A stretch of DNA of 64,000 nucleotides from Massilia sp. YIM B02443 (GTDB lineage: Bacteria; Pseudomonadota; Gammaproteobacteria; Burkholderiales; Burkholderiaceae_D): NCBI RefSeq assembly GCF_030411955.1, contig NZ_JASNRA010000002.1, positions 248,001-312,000 of the forward strand. The letters are read 5' to 3'. Both the position numbers and the translations under genes were made by a program. Shown one piece after another: positions 25,384 through 33,823 of this stretch. Positions within the stretch are counted from its first letter, which is position 1, and every line of letters begins with the position of its first letter. The notes beneath the pieces are model-generated. The model was not told the origin of the DNA and made no database searches. It worked only from the letters and a program-made list of their open reading frames with translations.

Positions 25384-26556
25384 TCAACCGAATGCGCCGG
25401 TTGAATACGCCGCCGGATCGCTGCCGTCCCACACCCGTCCGTCGATCAGGGTCGAGCTGCGCAACACCTCGCCTGGCAGCGCCACGCCGGCGCGCTCGGC
25501 CGCCTCGCGGTACAGGTCGATGCGGTTGACCTGCCCGGCCACCGCGCGGTAGTCCGGCGCTTCGTCCTGGGACAGTCCCCAGCGCCGGTGCTGGGTCATG
25601 AACCACATGCCGTCCGACAGCCACGGGAAGTTGGCTTCGCCGTCGGCGTGGAAGCGCAGGCCGTTGTGGCCCCGGCCTTGCCAGTGGGCGTCATCGGCAT
25701 GGCGCCCGGCCAGGCAGAACTGCAGCGTCTCGCGCGACGCGTTGACGTAGGCCGGGCTGGCCAGCACCTCGGCCGCCGCCTCGCGGTTGGCGCGCGAGGC
25801 GTCCAGCCAGCGCGCCGCTTCCAGCAAGGCGGCGATCACGGCGCGGCAAGTGTTGGGATGGGTCGCGGCGAAATCGGCGCGGACGCCGAGCGCCTTGCCC
25901 GGATGGTTCGGCCATACCTGTTCGCTGGATGCGGCCAGGATTCCGGCGCCGTCGCGCAGCGCGCGCTGGCCCCACGGCTCACCGGCGCAGAAGCCATCCA
26001 TGTGGCCGGCCGCCAGGCTGGCCGCCATCTGGTTCGGCGGCACCGTCACCAGCCGGCAGTCGCGCAGCGGATCGACGCCGGCGGCGGCCAGCCAGTAGGA
26101 CAGGAACATCGCGTGGTTCCCGGTCGGGAAGGTATGGGCCAGCGTCAGGCGCCGCTGCTCTCCGTGCGCTTCTTGCACCAGGCGCGCCAGCGCCGCCGGG
26201 TCCTGGGCCGCCGCCGCCAGCGCGCGCGACAAGGTGATGCCCTGCCCGTTCTGGTTCAGGTTCATCAGCACCGCCATGTCGCACTGCTGGGTGCCGATGC
26301 CTGCCTGGACGCCGTACAGCAGGCCATACAGCACCTGGGCCGCATCGAGCTGCTGGCCCAGCAGGCGGTCGCGCATGCCGGTCCAGGACATCTCGCGGCT
26401 GAGCGCGAAGCGCACGCCATATTGTTCGTCGAAGCCCAGTACCGACGCCATCACCAGCGGCGCGCAGTCGGCGAGCGGCATGAAGCCGATGCGCACGGTT
26501 TCCAGTTCGGGACGGTCGGTGCCGGCGATCCAGGCGCCTTTGCCTGCCAGTGTCAT
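25384..26556 (-). CDS. nasS: NasS-like cytosolic nitrate sensor (NrtA/CmpA family)
   Basis: The 390-residue protein has the fold of nitrate-binding ABC receptors (G-F-M-P-L-A-D-C-A-P near residue 25, F-C-A-G-E-P-W-G near 205, F-P-W-L-S-D-G near 320). It lacks a signal peptide or lipobox, so it should remain in the cytosol, as NasS sensors do. In known systems NasS holds the ANTAR protein NasT until nitrate binds. It follows nasT by 32 nt, and AGGAG precedes the ATG at 26556. The stop lies about 37 nt before the dyad region of the narK promoter. Confidence 0.87.
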   Translation of the reverse strand: MTLAGKGAWIAGTDRPELETVRIGFMPLADCAPLVMASVLGFDEQYGVRFALSREMSWTGMRDRLLGQQLDAAQVLYGLLYGVQAGIGTQQCDMAVLMNLNQNGQGITLSRALAAAAQDPAALARLVQEAHGEQRRLTLAHTFPTGNHAMFLSYWLAAAGVDPLRDCRLVTVPPNQMAASLAAGHMDGFCAGEPWGQRALRDGAGILAASSEQVWPNHPGKALGVRADFAATHPNTCRAVIAALLEAARWLDASRANREAAAEVLASPAYVNASRETLQFCLAGRHADDAHWQGRGHNGLRFHADGEANFPWLSDGMWFMTQHRRWGLSQDEAPDYRAVAGQVNRIDLYREAAERAGVALPGEVLRSSTLIDGRVWDGSDPAAYSTGAFG

Positions 26557-26588
26557 AAGTCTCCTTTTGTTATATAGAGGCGGTGCGT

Positions 26589-27233
26589 TCAGCCCAGCAG
26601 GTCTTCCACATCGATCAGGCGCTGGGCGACCTCGGCCAGCTTCAAATTCTTGTTCATCGCCAGCGTGCGCAGGCGCGCGAAGGCCTGCTCCTCGGTCAAG
26701 CCGTGACGCGCCATCAACAGCCCTTTGGCGCGGTCGAGCACCTTGCGCTCCGCCAGCTTCTGGCGCGCGTCGCTCAATTCGTCCAGCAGGCGCTGTTCGC
26801 GCCGGAAGCGCGCCAGCGCCACGTCCAGCACCGGTTTCACCCGTTCGGCCTGCAGCCCGGCCACGATATACGCCGACACGCCGGCTTCCAGCGCCGCATC
26901 CATGCTGCTCGGCGCGTCGTCCTCGGTGAACATCACGATCGGCCGGCGCGCGGCGCGGGTGGCGATCACGATGTGCTCCAGCACGTCGCGCGCGTCGGAC
27001 TCGCTGTCGGCGATGATCAGGTCCGGCTGCAGCTGGGCGATGCGCTCGGGCAGGAACACGTCGGCCGGCAGCGAAGCGACCAGGTCGTAGCCCGATTCCA
27101 GCAGGCCGATGCGCAATGCCGTGCTGCGCCGGGCCTGGGCGGCCTGGGCCTGATCCGGGTCTGCGCCCACGAGTGTGGCGGAAAACACGACAACGATCCG
27201 CAAGGGTGGCGAGGGCTTGTCTGGCGATTTCAT
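26589..27233 (-). CDS. nasT: NasT-like ANTAR response regulator (RNA antiterminator)
   Basis: The 214-residue protein has an N-terminal receiver-like domain (about 10-135; P-D-L-I-I-A-D-S-E-S). A coiled-coil linker and C-terminal ANTAR domain follow (about 150-210; L-D-R-A-K-G-L-L-M-A-R-H-G-L-T-E-E-Q-A). ANTAR domains bind paired hexaloop hairpins and prevent termination; exactly such a structure precedes narK in this window. With NasS it would couple nitrate sensing to operon expression. AAGGAC directly before the ATG provides the ribosome site. Confidence 0.92.
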   Translation of the reverse strand: MKSPDKPSPPLRIVVVFSATLVGADPDQAQAAQARRSTALRIGLLESGYDLVASLPADVFLPERIAQLQPDLIIADSESDARDVLEHIVIATRAARRPIVMFTEDDAPSSMDAALEAGVSAYIVAGLQAERVKPVLDVALARFRREQRLLDELSDARQKLAERKVLDRAKGLLMARHGLTEEQAFARLRTLAMNKNLKLAEVAQRLIDVEDLLG

Positions 27234-27312
27234 GTCCTTCTGTTATGCAAGATTCGCACCACCTACCGGCGGTCACAATCGACCATGCCCTTCTTATATA
27301 TTTACCGATGCT

Positions 27313-27350
27313 CAAGATATACGCCGGAAGCATATCTTGCTCGAGAGCAA
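27313..27350. promoter_or_regulatory. Overlapping inverted repeats upstream of nasT
   Basis: CAAGATAT-N11-ATATCTTG (27313-27339) and TTGCTC-GA-GAGCAA (27337-27350) form two adjacent dyads in the 230-nt gap between nasT and the divergent small ORFs. They lie 80-115 bases upstream of the nasT start and could be operators or transcript hairpins. I see no matching regulator. Confidence 0.35.
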
Positions 27351-27420
27351 CTTAACAATTATTCGCGATGGTGATCGTAGGAATCATCAATGGAAAGTTC
27401 GTTTATGACGCGGGCCTCCC

Positions 27421-27426
27421 TATACT
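27421..27426 (+). promoter_or_regulatory. Candidate -10 box for the tandem small ORFs
   Basis: TATACT matches the sigma-70 -10 consensus at five of six positions and lies 40 bases before the first small ORF. The -35 region (TTCGTT at 17-bp spacing) is poor, so an activator or another sigma factor may be needed. Confidence 0.3.
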
Positions 27427-27465
27427 GCAACGCAACAACGACATTATTCATTTAGGAGGTCAATC

Positions 27466-27582
27466 ATGACTGCAGCCATCAAACGCATCAGCTTCTTCGC
27501 CGCCGCCATCGCGGCCGTCAGCAGCTTCTCGCAAGAACTCTACGTCGCCCACGGCGGCTACGCTCCGGCAGTGCGGGGTTAA
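27466..27582 (+). CDS. Small ORF 1, 38 aa, hydrophobic/secreted-like peptide
   Basis: A perfect AGGAGG (27454-27459) stands six bases before the ATG. The peptide has a basic start (K6, R7), a hydrophobic Ala-rich stretch (F-F-A-A-A-I-A-A-V) and a short polar tail ending near Y-A-P-A-V-R-G. It could be a signal-peptide-like or single-helix membrane peptide. I recognise no family. It is followed 4 nt later by a second small ORF, and together they look like a short operon in front of the S9 peptidase gene. Confidence 0.6.
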   Translation: MTAAIKRISFFAAAIAAVSSFSQELYVAHGGYAPAVRG

Positions 27583-27586
27583 TCAC

Positions 27587-27694
27587 ATGCACCCGCTCGA
27601 ATACCTCACCGTTGCTCTGGCTGTCGTCGCCGTCGCCGCTCGCGTCGCCATGTTCCTGCCGCGTCCGCCGAAAGGCCCGTTCAAGGCAATCTAA
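27587..27694 (+). CDS. Small ORF 2, 35 aa, single-helix membrane peptide
   Basis: The 35-residue frame encodes a hydrophobic helix (Y-L-T-V-A-L-A-V-V-A-V-A-A-R-V-A-M-F-L) followed by a basic, Pro-rich tail (P-R-P-P-K-G-P-F-K), the pattern of a small N-out membrane protein. It starts 4 nt after the stop of small ORF 1, so its translation probably depends on the AGGAGG of the first. No family recognised. Confidence 0.55.
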   Translation: MHPLEYLTVALAVVAVAARVAMFLPRPPKGPFKAI

Positions 27695-27754
27695 GCTGTT
27701 CGGAACTACCTGACGCTGCAGCGCAACACGCTGCTCCGCGTCCGCATTCTTCTC

Positions 27755-27792
27755 GCGCCGGCCGTACGCACGTACCGCCGGCGCTTGTGTTT
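27755..27792 (+). terminator. Hairpin terminator after the small ORFs
   Basis: GCGCCGGC pairs with GCCGGCGC, and an inner GTAC/GTAC stem is capped by GCAC. The stem ends at 27784 and is followed by TTGTGTTT, a weak U tract. It would close the small-ORF transcript 60 bases after its stop and about 110 bases before the peptidase start. Confidence 0.55.
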
Positions 27793-27899
27793 ACAGCAAA
27801 AAAAACCTTCCCCGATCCGCTCGTCGCGTTGGCAGCCTGCGCTAGAATGCACCTCGCATTTCTGGCAAGAAAGCCATCCTTCCATTGAGAGACCCGACG

Positions 27900-30281
27900 A
27901 TGCGACCACCTGCTTTGACCTTATCGACCCTGTTCGCCGCGCTGATCGCGCTGCCGGCAGCGGCCGCCCCCACGCCGATCACCCTCGACCAGGCCATGTC
28001 CAACCCCGACTGGATCGGCACCCCGGTGGAAGCCGCCTGGTGGAGCTGGGACGGCAAGCAGGTGTACTACAAGCAGAAGCGCACCGGCTCGCCCGTGCGC
28101 GACACCTGGCTGGCCGCGGCCGGCAAGCCGCGCCTGGTGGCGGACGCCGAACTGGGCAAGATCGACAGCGCCGACGTCACCTATGACCGCGACCACAAGC
28201 GCATGCTGGTGCTGCGCAACGGCGACCTGTTCGAACGCGACCTGAAAAGCGGCGCCCTGACCCAGGTCACGCGCGGCGCCGCGCGCCTGGAAGCGGTGCA
28301 GTATTCGAGCGACGAGCGCGCCGTGCAATACCGTATCGGCAGCGACTGGTACGTGTGGGACCGCGCCACCAGGGTGGTCGGCCCGGCCGCCCTGCCGCGC
28401 GCCGCCAAGGACCCGAACGCGCCGGAAGACGATAGCTACCGCGCCACCGAACTGCGCCTGATCGGCCACCTGCAGCGCCAGAAGGACGACCGCGACGCCC
28501 TGCGCGCCCGCAGCGACGAACTGCGCCGCGTCGACGCCTCGATGGCCCCGACCCCGGTCTACTTCGGCGACAAGGTCACCATCGAAGGCAGCTCGCTGTC
28601 GCCCGACGGCCGCTGGCTGCTGGTGGTCACCCAGGCCAAGGGCGCCGACAAGGGCCGCGCCGGCAAGATGCCGCGCTACGTGACCGAATCGGGCTACGAG
28701 GAAACCGAAGACGTGCGCGTGCGCGTCGGCCGCAACATGCCGGTGGCGCAGCAACTGAAACTGGTCGACCTGCGCACGAATCGCGTGCAGGACATCGCGT
28801 TCGATGCACTGCCGGGCATCGCCGTCGATCCACTGGCCGACCTGCGCGCCGCCGCAAAAAAAGACCCGCTGAAGGGCAACCGCCCGGTGCGCATCGCCGA
28901 CGGCGCCGACGCCATCGAATGGAGCGCTAACGGCGCCAGGGTCGCCGTGATGGTGCGCGCGGTCGACAACAAGGACCGCTGGATCGCCGGCGTCGACCTG
29001 GCCGCCGCCAAACTGCAGCCGCTGCACCGCCTGAGCGACAAGGCGTGGGTCAACTACGACAACGCCGAGTTCGGCTGGCTGCCGGACAACCGCACGCTGT
29101 GGTACCTGTCCGAGGAGAGCGGCTACTCGCACCTGTACACCCAGGACACCGCCGGCAGCAACGCCGCACGCGCCCTCACCAGCGGCAAGTGGGAAGCCAG
29201 CGACGTGCGCTGGACTCACGACGGCGGCACCGCCTACATGCTGTGCAACCGCGCCACCCCGGGCGACTATGAAGTCTGCGCCGTCAACGCCAAGTCGGGC
29301 GCGCTGCGCGAAGTGACGCAACTGGACGGCGTCGAGAAATACACCTTGTCGCCGAACGAGAACCAGCTGCTGGTGCACTGGTCGGCCAGCTACATCCCGG
29401 TGCAGATCGCGACCGTGCCGGCATCCGGCGGCGCCGCGACCAAGCTGACCGACACCCGCTCGCCCGAATTCAAGGCGCGCGAGTGGATCGAGCCGCAGTA
29501 CGTGGCGGTGCCGTCCAGCGCCGGCGGCGACCCGGTATGGGCCAAGCTGTATCGTCCGGCCCAGCTGGATCCGAACAAGAAGTACCCGATCGTGATGTTC
29601 GTGCACGGCGCCGGCTACCTGCAGAACGTCAGCCGCCGCTACTCGAACTACTTCCGCGAGCAGATGTTCCACAACCTGCTGGTGCAGAAGGGCTACGTGG
29701 TGCTGGACATGGACTACCGCGCCTCGAAGGGCTACGGCAGCGCATGGCGTACCGCGATCTACCGCCAGATGGGCCACCCGGAACTGGACGACTACCTGGA
29801 CGGCGTCAAGTACATGGTGGGTCAGCAGCAGGGCGACGCGGCCAACGTCGGCGTGTACGGCGGCAGCTATGGCGGCTTCATGACCTTCATGGCGCTGATG
29901 CGCGCACCCGAGGTGTTCAAGGCCGGCGCCGCGCTGCGCCCGGTCACCGACTGGACCACCTACAACCACGGCTACACCGCCAATATCCTGAACACACCCG
30001 ACATCGATCCGGAGGCGTACAAAAAATCGTCGCCGATCGAGTACGCCGCCAACCTGAAGGGCCACCTGTTGATCGCGCACGGCATGATCGACGATAACGT
30101 GTTCTACCAGGACTCGGTGCGCATGGCGCAGCGCCTGATCGAGATGAAGAAGGACCACTGGGAGCTGGCCAGCTACCCGCTCGAGCGCCACGGCTACGTG
30201 CAGCCGGAAGCGTGGTACGACCAGTACCGCCGCATCTACCAGCTGTTCGAGCGCACGCTGAAACAGCCCGCCGGGCAGTAA
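27900..30281 (+). CDS. Secreted S9 family (DPP IV/prolyl oligopeptidase-like) serine peptidase
   Basis: The 793-residue protein has a signal peptide (residues 1 to about 23, ending A-L-P-A-A-A-A). The DPP IV-type beta-propeller spans about 60-520, and the alpha/beta-hydrolase domain is C-terminal. The triad is visible: Ser656 in G-G-S-Y-G-G, Asp at 731/732 in H-G-M-I-D-D-N-V, and His764 in E-R-H-G-Y. It would cleave small or proline-containing peptides in the periplasm. I chose the ATG at 27900; a TTG five codons upstream is in frame but unlikely. A strong terminator follows, so the gene is probably monocistronic. Confidence 0.9.
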   Translation: MRPPALTLSTLFAALIALPAAAAPTPITLDQAMSNPDWIGTPVEAAWWSWDGKQVYYKQKRTGSPVRDTWLAAAGKPRLVADAELGKIDSADVTYDRDHKRMLVLRNGDLFERDLKSGALTQVTRGAARLEAVQYSSDERAVQYRIGSDWYVWDRATRVVGPAALPRAAKDPNAPEDDSYRATELRLIGHLQRQKDDRDALRARSDELRRVDASMAPTPVYFGDKVTIEGSSLSPDGRWLLVVTQAKGADKGRAGKMPRYVTESGYEETEDVRVRVGRNMPVAQQLKLVDLRTNRVQDIAFDALPGIAVDPLADLRAAAKKDPLKGNRPVRIADGADAIEWSANGARVAVMVRAVDNKDRWIAGVDLAAAKLQPLHRLSDKAWVNYDNAEFGWLPDNRTLWYLSEESGYSHLYTQDTAGSNAARALTSGKWEASDVRWTHDGGTAYMLCNRATPGDYEVCAVNAKSGALREVTQLDGVEKYTLSPNENQLLVHWSASYIPVQIATVPASGGAATKLTDTRSPEFKAREWIEPQYVAVPSSAGGDPVWAKLYRPAQLDPNKKYPIVMFVHGAGYLQNVSRRYSNYFREQMFHNLLVQKGYVVLDMDYRASKGYGSAWRTAIYRQMGHPELDDYLDGVKYMVGQQQGDAANVGVYGGSYGGFMTFMALMRAPEVFKAGAALRPVTDWTTYNHGYTANILNTPDIDPEAYKKSSPIEYAANLKGHLLIAHGMIDDNVFYQDSVRMAQRLIEMKKDHWELASYPLERHGYVQPEAWYDQYRRIYQLFERTLKQPAGQ

Positions 30282-30295
30282 CAAGGTAAGATCGA

Positions 30296-30319
30296 GGCGC
30301 CCCGCGGGGCGCCTTTTTT
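30296..30319 (+). terminator. Rho-independent terminator after the S9 peptidase gene
   Basis: GGCGCCCC/GGGGCGCC, an 8-bp GC stem with a minimal loop, is followed by TTTTTT. It lies 15 nt after the peptidase stop and 22 nt before the next gene, which therefore needs its own promoter or read-through. Confidence 0.9.
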
Positions 30320-30340
30320 CATTGCCAATCGTTGTTACGC

Positions 30341-32662
30341 ATGCCGATGCCACGCTCGAACACCACCATCTTCGTCGCCACCCTGCTTGCCGCCACCCTG
30401 CCGGCGCACGCCTTCCAGACCGCGGATCCGAACTTCAAGGGCTTGCCCGGCGGCGGCGGACTCGATGCGCAGCGGGTGATGGAAATGCGCTATGGCGAAG
30501 CCGCCAAGGCGGCGCCTGAAGTTTCAAAGCCCTCATCATCGGCGCCTGAATCGTCGGACGCGCCGTCCGCGCCAACGCCATCGTCAGCAGCGCCTGCGCG
30601 CGAAGCGCCGGCCTCGCGGCCGATGCCGGCCGCCACGGCGGCGCGCGTGAAAGGCGCGCTCGCCACCGTCTGGATCGAGCGCAGCGGCAAGGCCGACGAG
30701 GCCCGCGTCCCGGTCACCTTCGGCCAGGTCTTCGCACCCGGCGCCCTGCCGCGCGGCGCGCGCCTGGCCGGCAAGCTGGCCGACGGCGACTCGGTAGCCC
30801 TGCAGACCGACGTCAAGGCGCGCCACGCGGATGGCTCGGTACGGCACGCGATCGTGTCCGCCATTCTGCCGGCGCCGAAGGACAAGCCGATTGCGCTGGG
30901 ACTGATGAAGGTCGACGGCGCAGCGAATGCATCGAAAGACGACGCCAACGTCGCTGCCCTGCTGCGCGCCGGTCTCACCGCCAGCGTGAAAGCGACCGTC
31001 GACGGCATGGCCTACGGCGCCTCGCTCGACAAGCTGCTGGCGCGCGGCAAGCCGGTGGCCTGGCTGGCCGGCCCGGTGGCGCACGAATGGCAGGCCAGCG
31101 CGCCGCTGGCGACAAGCGACGGCAAGGAACACCCGCACCTGGCGGCGCGCTTCGCGGTGCGCTGGTATCCGGCGCTGAAGAAAGCGCGGGTCGACGTCAC
31201 GGTCGAGAACAACTGGGCCTTCGAGCCGGCCCCGCAAGCCTTCACCTACGACACCGAAGTCACGGTGGGCGACAAGCGGGTGTACGCGAAGAGCGGCCTG
31301 AAACACTTCCACCACGCGCGCTGGCGCAAGGTGGCGTGGTGGGGCGGCGAACCGGCGCTGTACCTGCGCCACGACCCGCGCCAGCTGATCGACACGCTGG
31401 CGCTGCCCAACTACGACCCGGCGCTGCGCATCAGCGACCGCGCGCTGGCCAACCTGTCCTCGCGCTGGGAAGGCGAACGGATCGAGCCGATGGGCGTCGG
31501 CCTGGCGCTGCCGGGCATGCCGACCACGGGCGGACGCATCGATATCGGCCTGCTGCCAGGCTGGGCGGTGATGCATTTGCTGAGCATGGACCCGCGCGCG
31601 GCCACCGTCAGCATGGGCACCGCCGACCTGGCCGGCAGCTGGTCGATCCACTACCGCGACCGCCGCACCGGCAATCCGGTCAGCCTGCTCGATTATCCGT
31701 ACATGACCATCGTCGGCAACATGTCGGACACGCGCAATCCGGCCACCGGCAAGCACGAGAAATTCCCGGCCTGCGCCCGGCCGGACGCCTGCAAGAGCGC
31801 CAACTTCCATGACACCTCGCACCAGCCGAATTTCGCCTACTTGCCCTATCTGCTCAGCGGCGACTACTACTATCTCGAAGAGCTGCAGTTCTGGGCCCAG
31901 TACAACGCGTTCTGGTCGAATCCCAACTACCGCGAGCACCGCAAGGGGCTGCTGAAACCGGGCCAGGTGCGCGGCCAGGCCTGGTCGCTGCGTTCGCTGG
32001 CGGAGGCGGCCTACATCACGCCCGACGGCCATCCGCTCAAGCCGCACTTCACCGAGATCGTCAACAGCAACCTGGATTGGTACAACGCCGAATACCCGAA
32101 CAACCCGGACGCCAATGCGCTCGGCTTCATCGCCGGCGGGCCCGCCATCGTGTACCGCAAGGCCACCGCCCTGGCGCCGTGGCAGGACGACTTCTTCACC
32201 CAGGCCGTCGGCCACGCGGCCGATCTCGGCTTCGCCAAAGCCAGGCCGCTGCTGCGCTGGAAAGCAAAATTCCCGGTGGCGCGCATGACCGGCGAAGGCT
32301 TCTGCTGGATCGACGCCGCCAACTACAACCTGCCGGTGCGCGAGGCGGCCAAGGCGCCCTACTTCAAGACCATCGCCGAAGTATTCCGCGCCAACCGTGC
32401 GCCGGAAGTCGTGTCGCTGCCCTGCGGCAGCGGCGAGATGGCCGCGGCGCTCAAGCTGAAGGTCGGCGAAATGAGCGGCTATGCCAGCTCGGCGATCGGC
32501 TATCCGTCCAACATGCAGCCGGCGCTGGCGTATGCGGCCGATGCGCTGGGCGAACCGGGCCGCAAGGCATGGAGCAAGTTCATGGCACGCGCGGTGAAGC
32601 CGGATTACAGCGGGGCGCCGCAGTTTGCAATCGTGCCGCGGGGTGAAGCGGATGCCGACTGA
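30341..32662 (+). CDS. Secreted protein of unknown function, RIFT-barrel/alpha-toroid layout
   Basis: The 773-residue protein has a signal peptide (ends T-L-P-A-H-A-F) and a low-complexity Ser/Pro/Ala linker (about 50-90). The segment V-P-V-T-F-G-Q-V-F and D-V-K-A-R-H-A-D-G-S-V-R-H recalls the N-terminal RIFT barrel of PcRGLX/YetA-like proteins. The C-terminal half is helical and rich in Trp/Tyr (Y-L-P-Y-L-L-S-G-D-Y-Y-Y), like an alpha/alpha toroid of a glycan-active protein. A role on an extracellular polysaccharide is only a guess. Starts at 30341 or 30347 are equally possible. It directly follows a terminator, so its promoter is not obvious. Confidence 0.7.
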   Translation: MPMPRSNTTIFVATLLAATLPAHAFQTADPNFKGLPGGGGLDAQRVMEMRYGEAAKAAPEVSKPSSSAPESSDAPSAPTPSSAAPAREAPASRPMPAATAARVKGALATVWIERSGKADEARVPVTFGQVFAPGALPRGARLAGKLADGDSVALQTDVKARHADGSVRHAIVSAILPAPKDKPIALGLMKVDGAANASKDDANVAALLRAGLTASVKATVDGMAYGASLDKLLARGKPVAWLAGPVAHEWQASAPLATSDGKEHPHLAARFAVRWYPALKKARVDVTVENNWAFEPAPQAFTYDTEVTVGDKRVYAKSGLKHFHHARWRKVAWWGGEPALYLRHDPRQLIDTLALPNYDPALRISDRALANLSSRWEGERIEPMGVGLALPGMPTTGGRIDIGLLPGWAVMHLLSMDPRAATVSMGTADLAGSWSIHYRDRRTGNPVSLLDYPYMTIVGNMSDTRNPATGKHEKFPACARPDACKSANFHDTSHQPNFAYLPYLLSGDYYYLEELQFWAQYNAFWSNPNYREHRKGLLKPGQVRGQAWSLRSLAEAAYITPDGHPLKPHFTEIVNSNLDWYNAEYPNNPDANALGFIAGGPAIVYRKATALAPWQDDFFTQAVGHAADLGFAKARPLLRWKAKFPVARMTGEGFCWIDAANYNLPVREAAKAPYFKTIAEVFRANRAPEVVSLPCGSGEMAAALKLKVGEMSGYASSAIGYPSNMQPALAYAADALGEPGRKAWSKFMARAVKPDYSGAPQFAIVPRGEADAD

Positions 32663-32726
32663 GGTTCCACAGTTTTTCCAAGCCTGCGTGGGTTGGGCCG
32701 CGGATTCATCGAGACCCTGGATCAAT

Positions 32727-33245
32727 ATGAAATTCATCGTCAATCACCGCCTGGCTGTTCTCTTTGCCGGATGCGTGTTGCAGTCGGTAGCCACGGCCGC
32801 CGATGTCGTTCCCCTCACCTTCATCAATTCGCTTCCTTTCGCCACCGTCAAGATCGGCGCCACGGCGTCGCAGCTCATGATCGATTCGGGCGGCTCGCTC
32901 GGCATCTCGATCCCGGAGCAGACGATCAAGGACGCGGGCTCGGTGCAACTGCTGGAGCAAACGACCAGGTTCCGCGACCTGGGTGGACAGGTATACGAGG
33001 TCCAGAACCTGGTCGCCAGACAGGTCACGGTCGGAAAGACCGAACTTGGCCCGGTCGAAGGCCGGGTCCATGTCCAGTGGGGCGGTGCGCCGGAGGGACA
33101 GGACGCGGCACTGACGAAGGCGCGGCAAGCCGGCGCGATGGATCTTGCGGCATTCGGAAAGCGCCCGGTCATGTTCGATTACCGTCTGGGGTCGCTGTCG
33201 GTGTATGAGCCGGGCGAAGGGCCGCAGACCGGTCAGCCAGGCTGA
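32727..33245 (+). CDS. Retropepsin-like aspartic protease, first domain (ends at in-frame TGA)
   Basis: The 172-residue protein has a signal peptide (ends V-A-T-A-A-D) and one retropepsin-like domain with L-M-I-D-S-G-G-S, the D-[ST]-G catalytic loop, in the expected place after K-I-G-A. The reading frame continues without shift past the TGA at 33243-33245 into a second D-T-G domain. The pair therefore looks like one two-domain secreted protease broken by a stop. Alone, this half would need to dimerise to be active. No clear Shine-Dalgarno precedes the ATG. Confidence 0.65.
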   Translation: MKFIVNHRLAVLFAGCVLQSVATAADVVPLTFINSLPFATVKIGATASQLMIDSGGSLGISIPEQTIKDAGSVQLLEQTTRFRDLGGQVYEVQNLVARQVTVGKTELGPVEGRVHVQWGGAPEGQDAALTKARQAGAMDLAAFGKRPVMFDYRLGSLSVYEPGEGPQTGQPG

Positions 33246-33629
33246 CAGGAATTACGCCTCGAATCCGGGAGAATCGGCCCCAACATCACACTGATCGTGA
33301 ACGGCAAGCCGCTCAGGTTCGTGCTGGATACGGGAGCGCAGATCAATCTCGTCAATGCGAGCAGTCTTGCAGCTGTCGCCACGGAAACGGCGTGCCAGGC
33401 TGCGCCGGCGGAAAGTCAGCCCTGCGATCCCGGGGAACTGGGAACGGTCCAGGATGGCAATGGCCGGTCGCTCGGGAAATTGACGGCGCAACGGATTGAT
33501 TTGCATGGCGCCCCCTTCGACGGCATCCTGGGCGCGCCGTTTTTCCAAAGCCATACAGTGCTGTTCGATCTGGCCGGGAACCGTTTGCTGATTGCGCCTG
33601 CCGATGCCGGGTGCATGAAGTCGCACTGA
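33246..33629 (+). pseudogene. Second retropepsin-like domain, in frame after the TGA
   Basis: From the codon after the TGA the same frame runs 127 codons and encodes I-V-N-G-K-P-L-R-F-V-L-D-T-G-A-Q-I-N-L, a textbook D-T-G-A catalytic loop, and D-G-I-L-G-A-P-F-F, the distal retropepsin motif. The first usable initiation codon is GTG at 33297, with no ribosome site, and it begins inside the domain's first strand. Independent translation therefore seems poor. It may be the 3' half of a nonsense-mutated gene, the product of TGA read-through, or the effect of a sequencing error. Confidence 0.6.
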
Positions 33630-33823
33630 TCAGCTATTCAATCTCTCGCGCTGGCTTTTTTTGCTGGCCATGGGATGGAAGAATCGAGATGTCGTCTTGC
33701 GGCAACCGATGCGACCGTGACATTCCGTGAGCGTTTCAAGGCAGCAAAGGTGCTATCTTGCCTGGCAACAATAATGGGCCACCTGTAGCTGCAATGGCTC
33801 GACTGCATGAAAACGAAACTGGC

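Noticed and set aside
33243-33245. TGA as a selenocysteine codon
   Set aside because: The position lies between two domains rather than in an active site, no SECIS-like hairpin is evident just after it, and retropepsins do not use selenocysteine.
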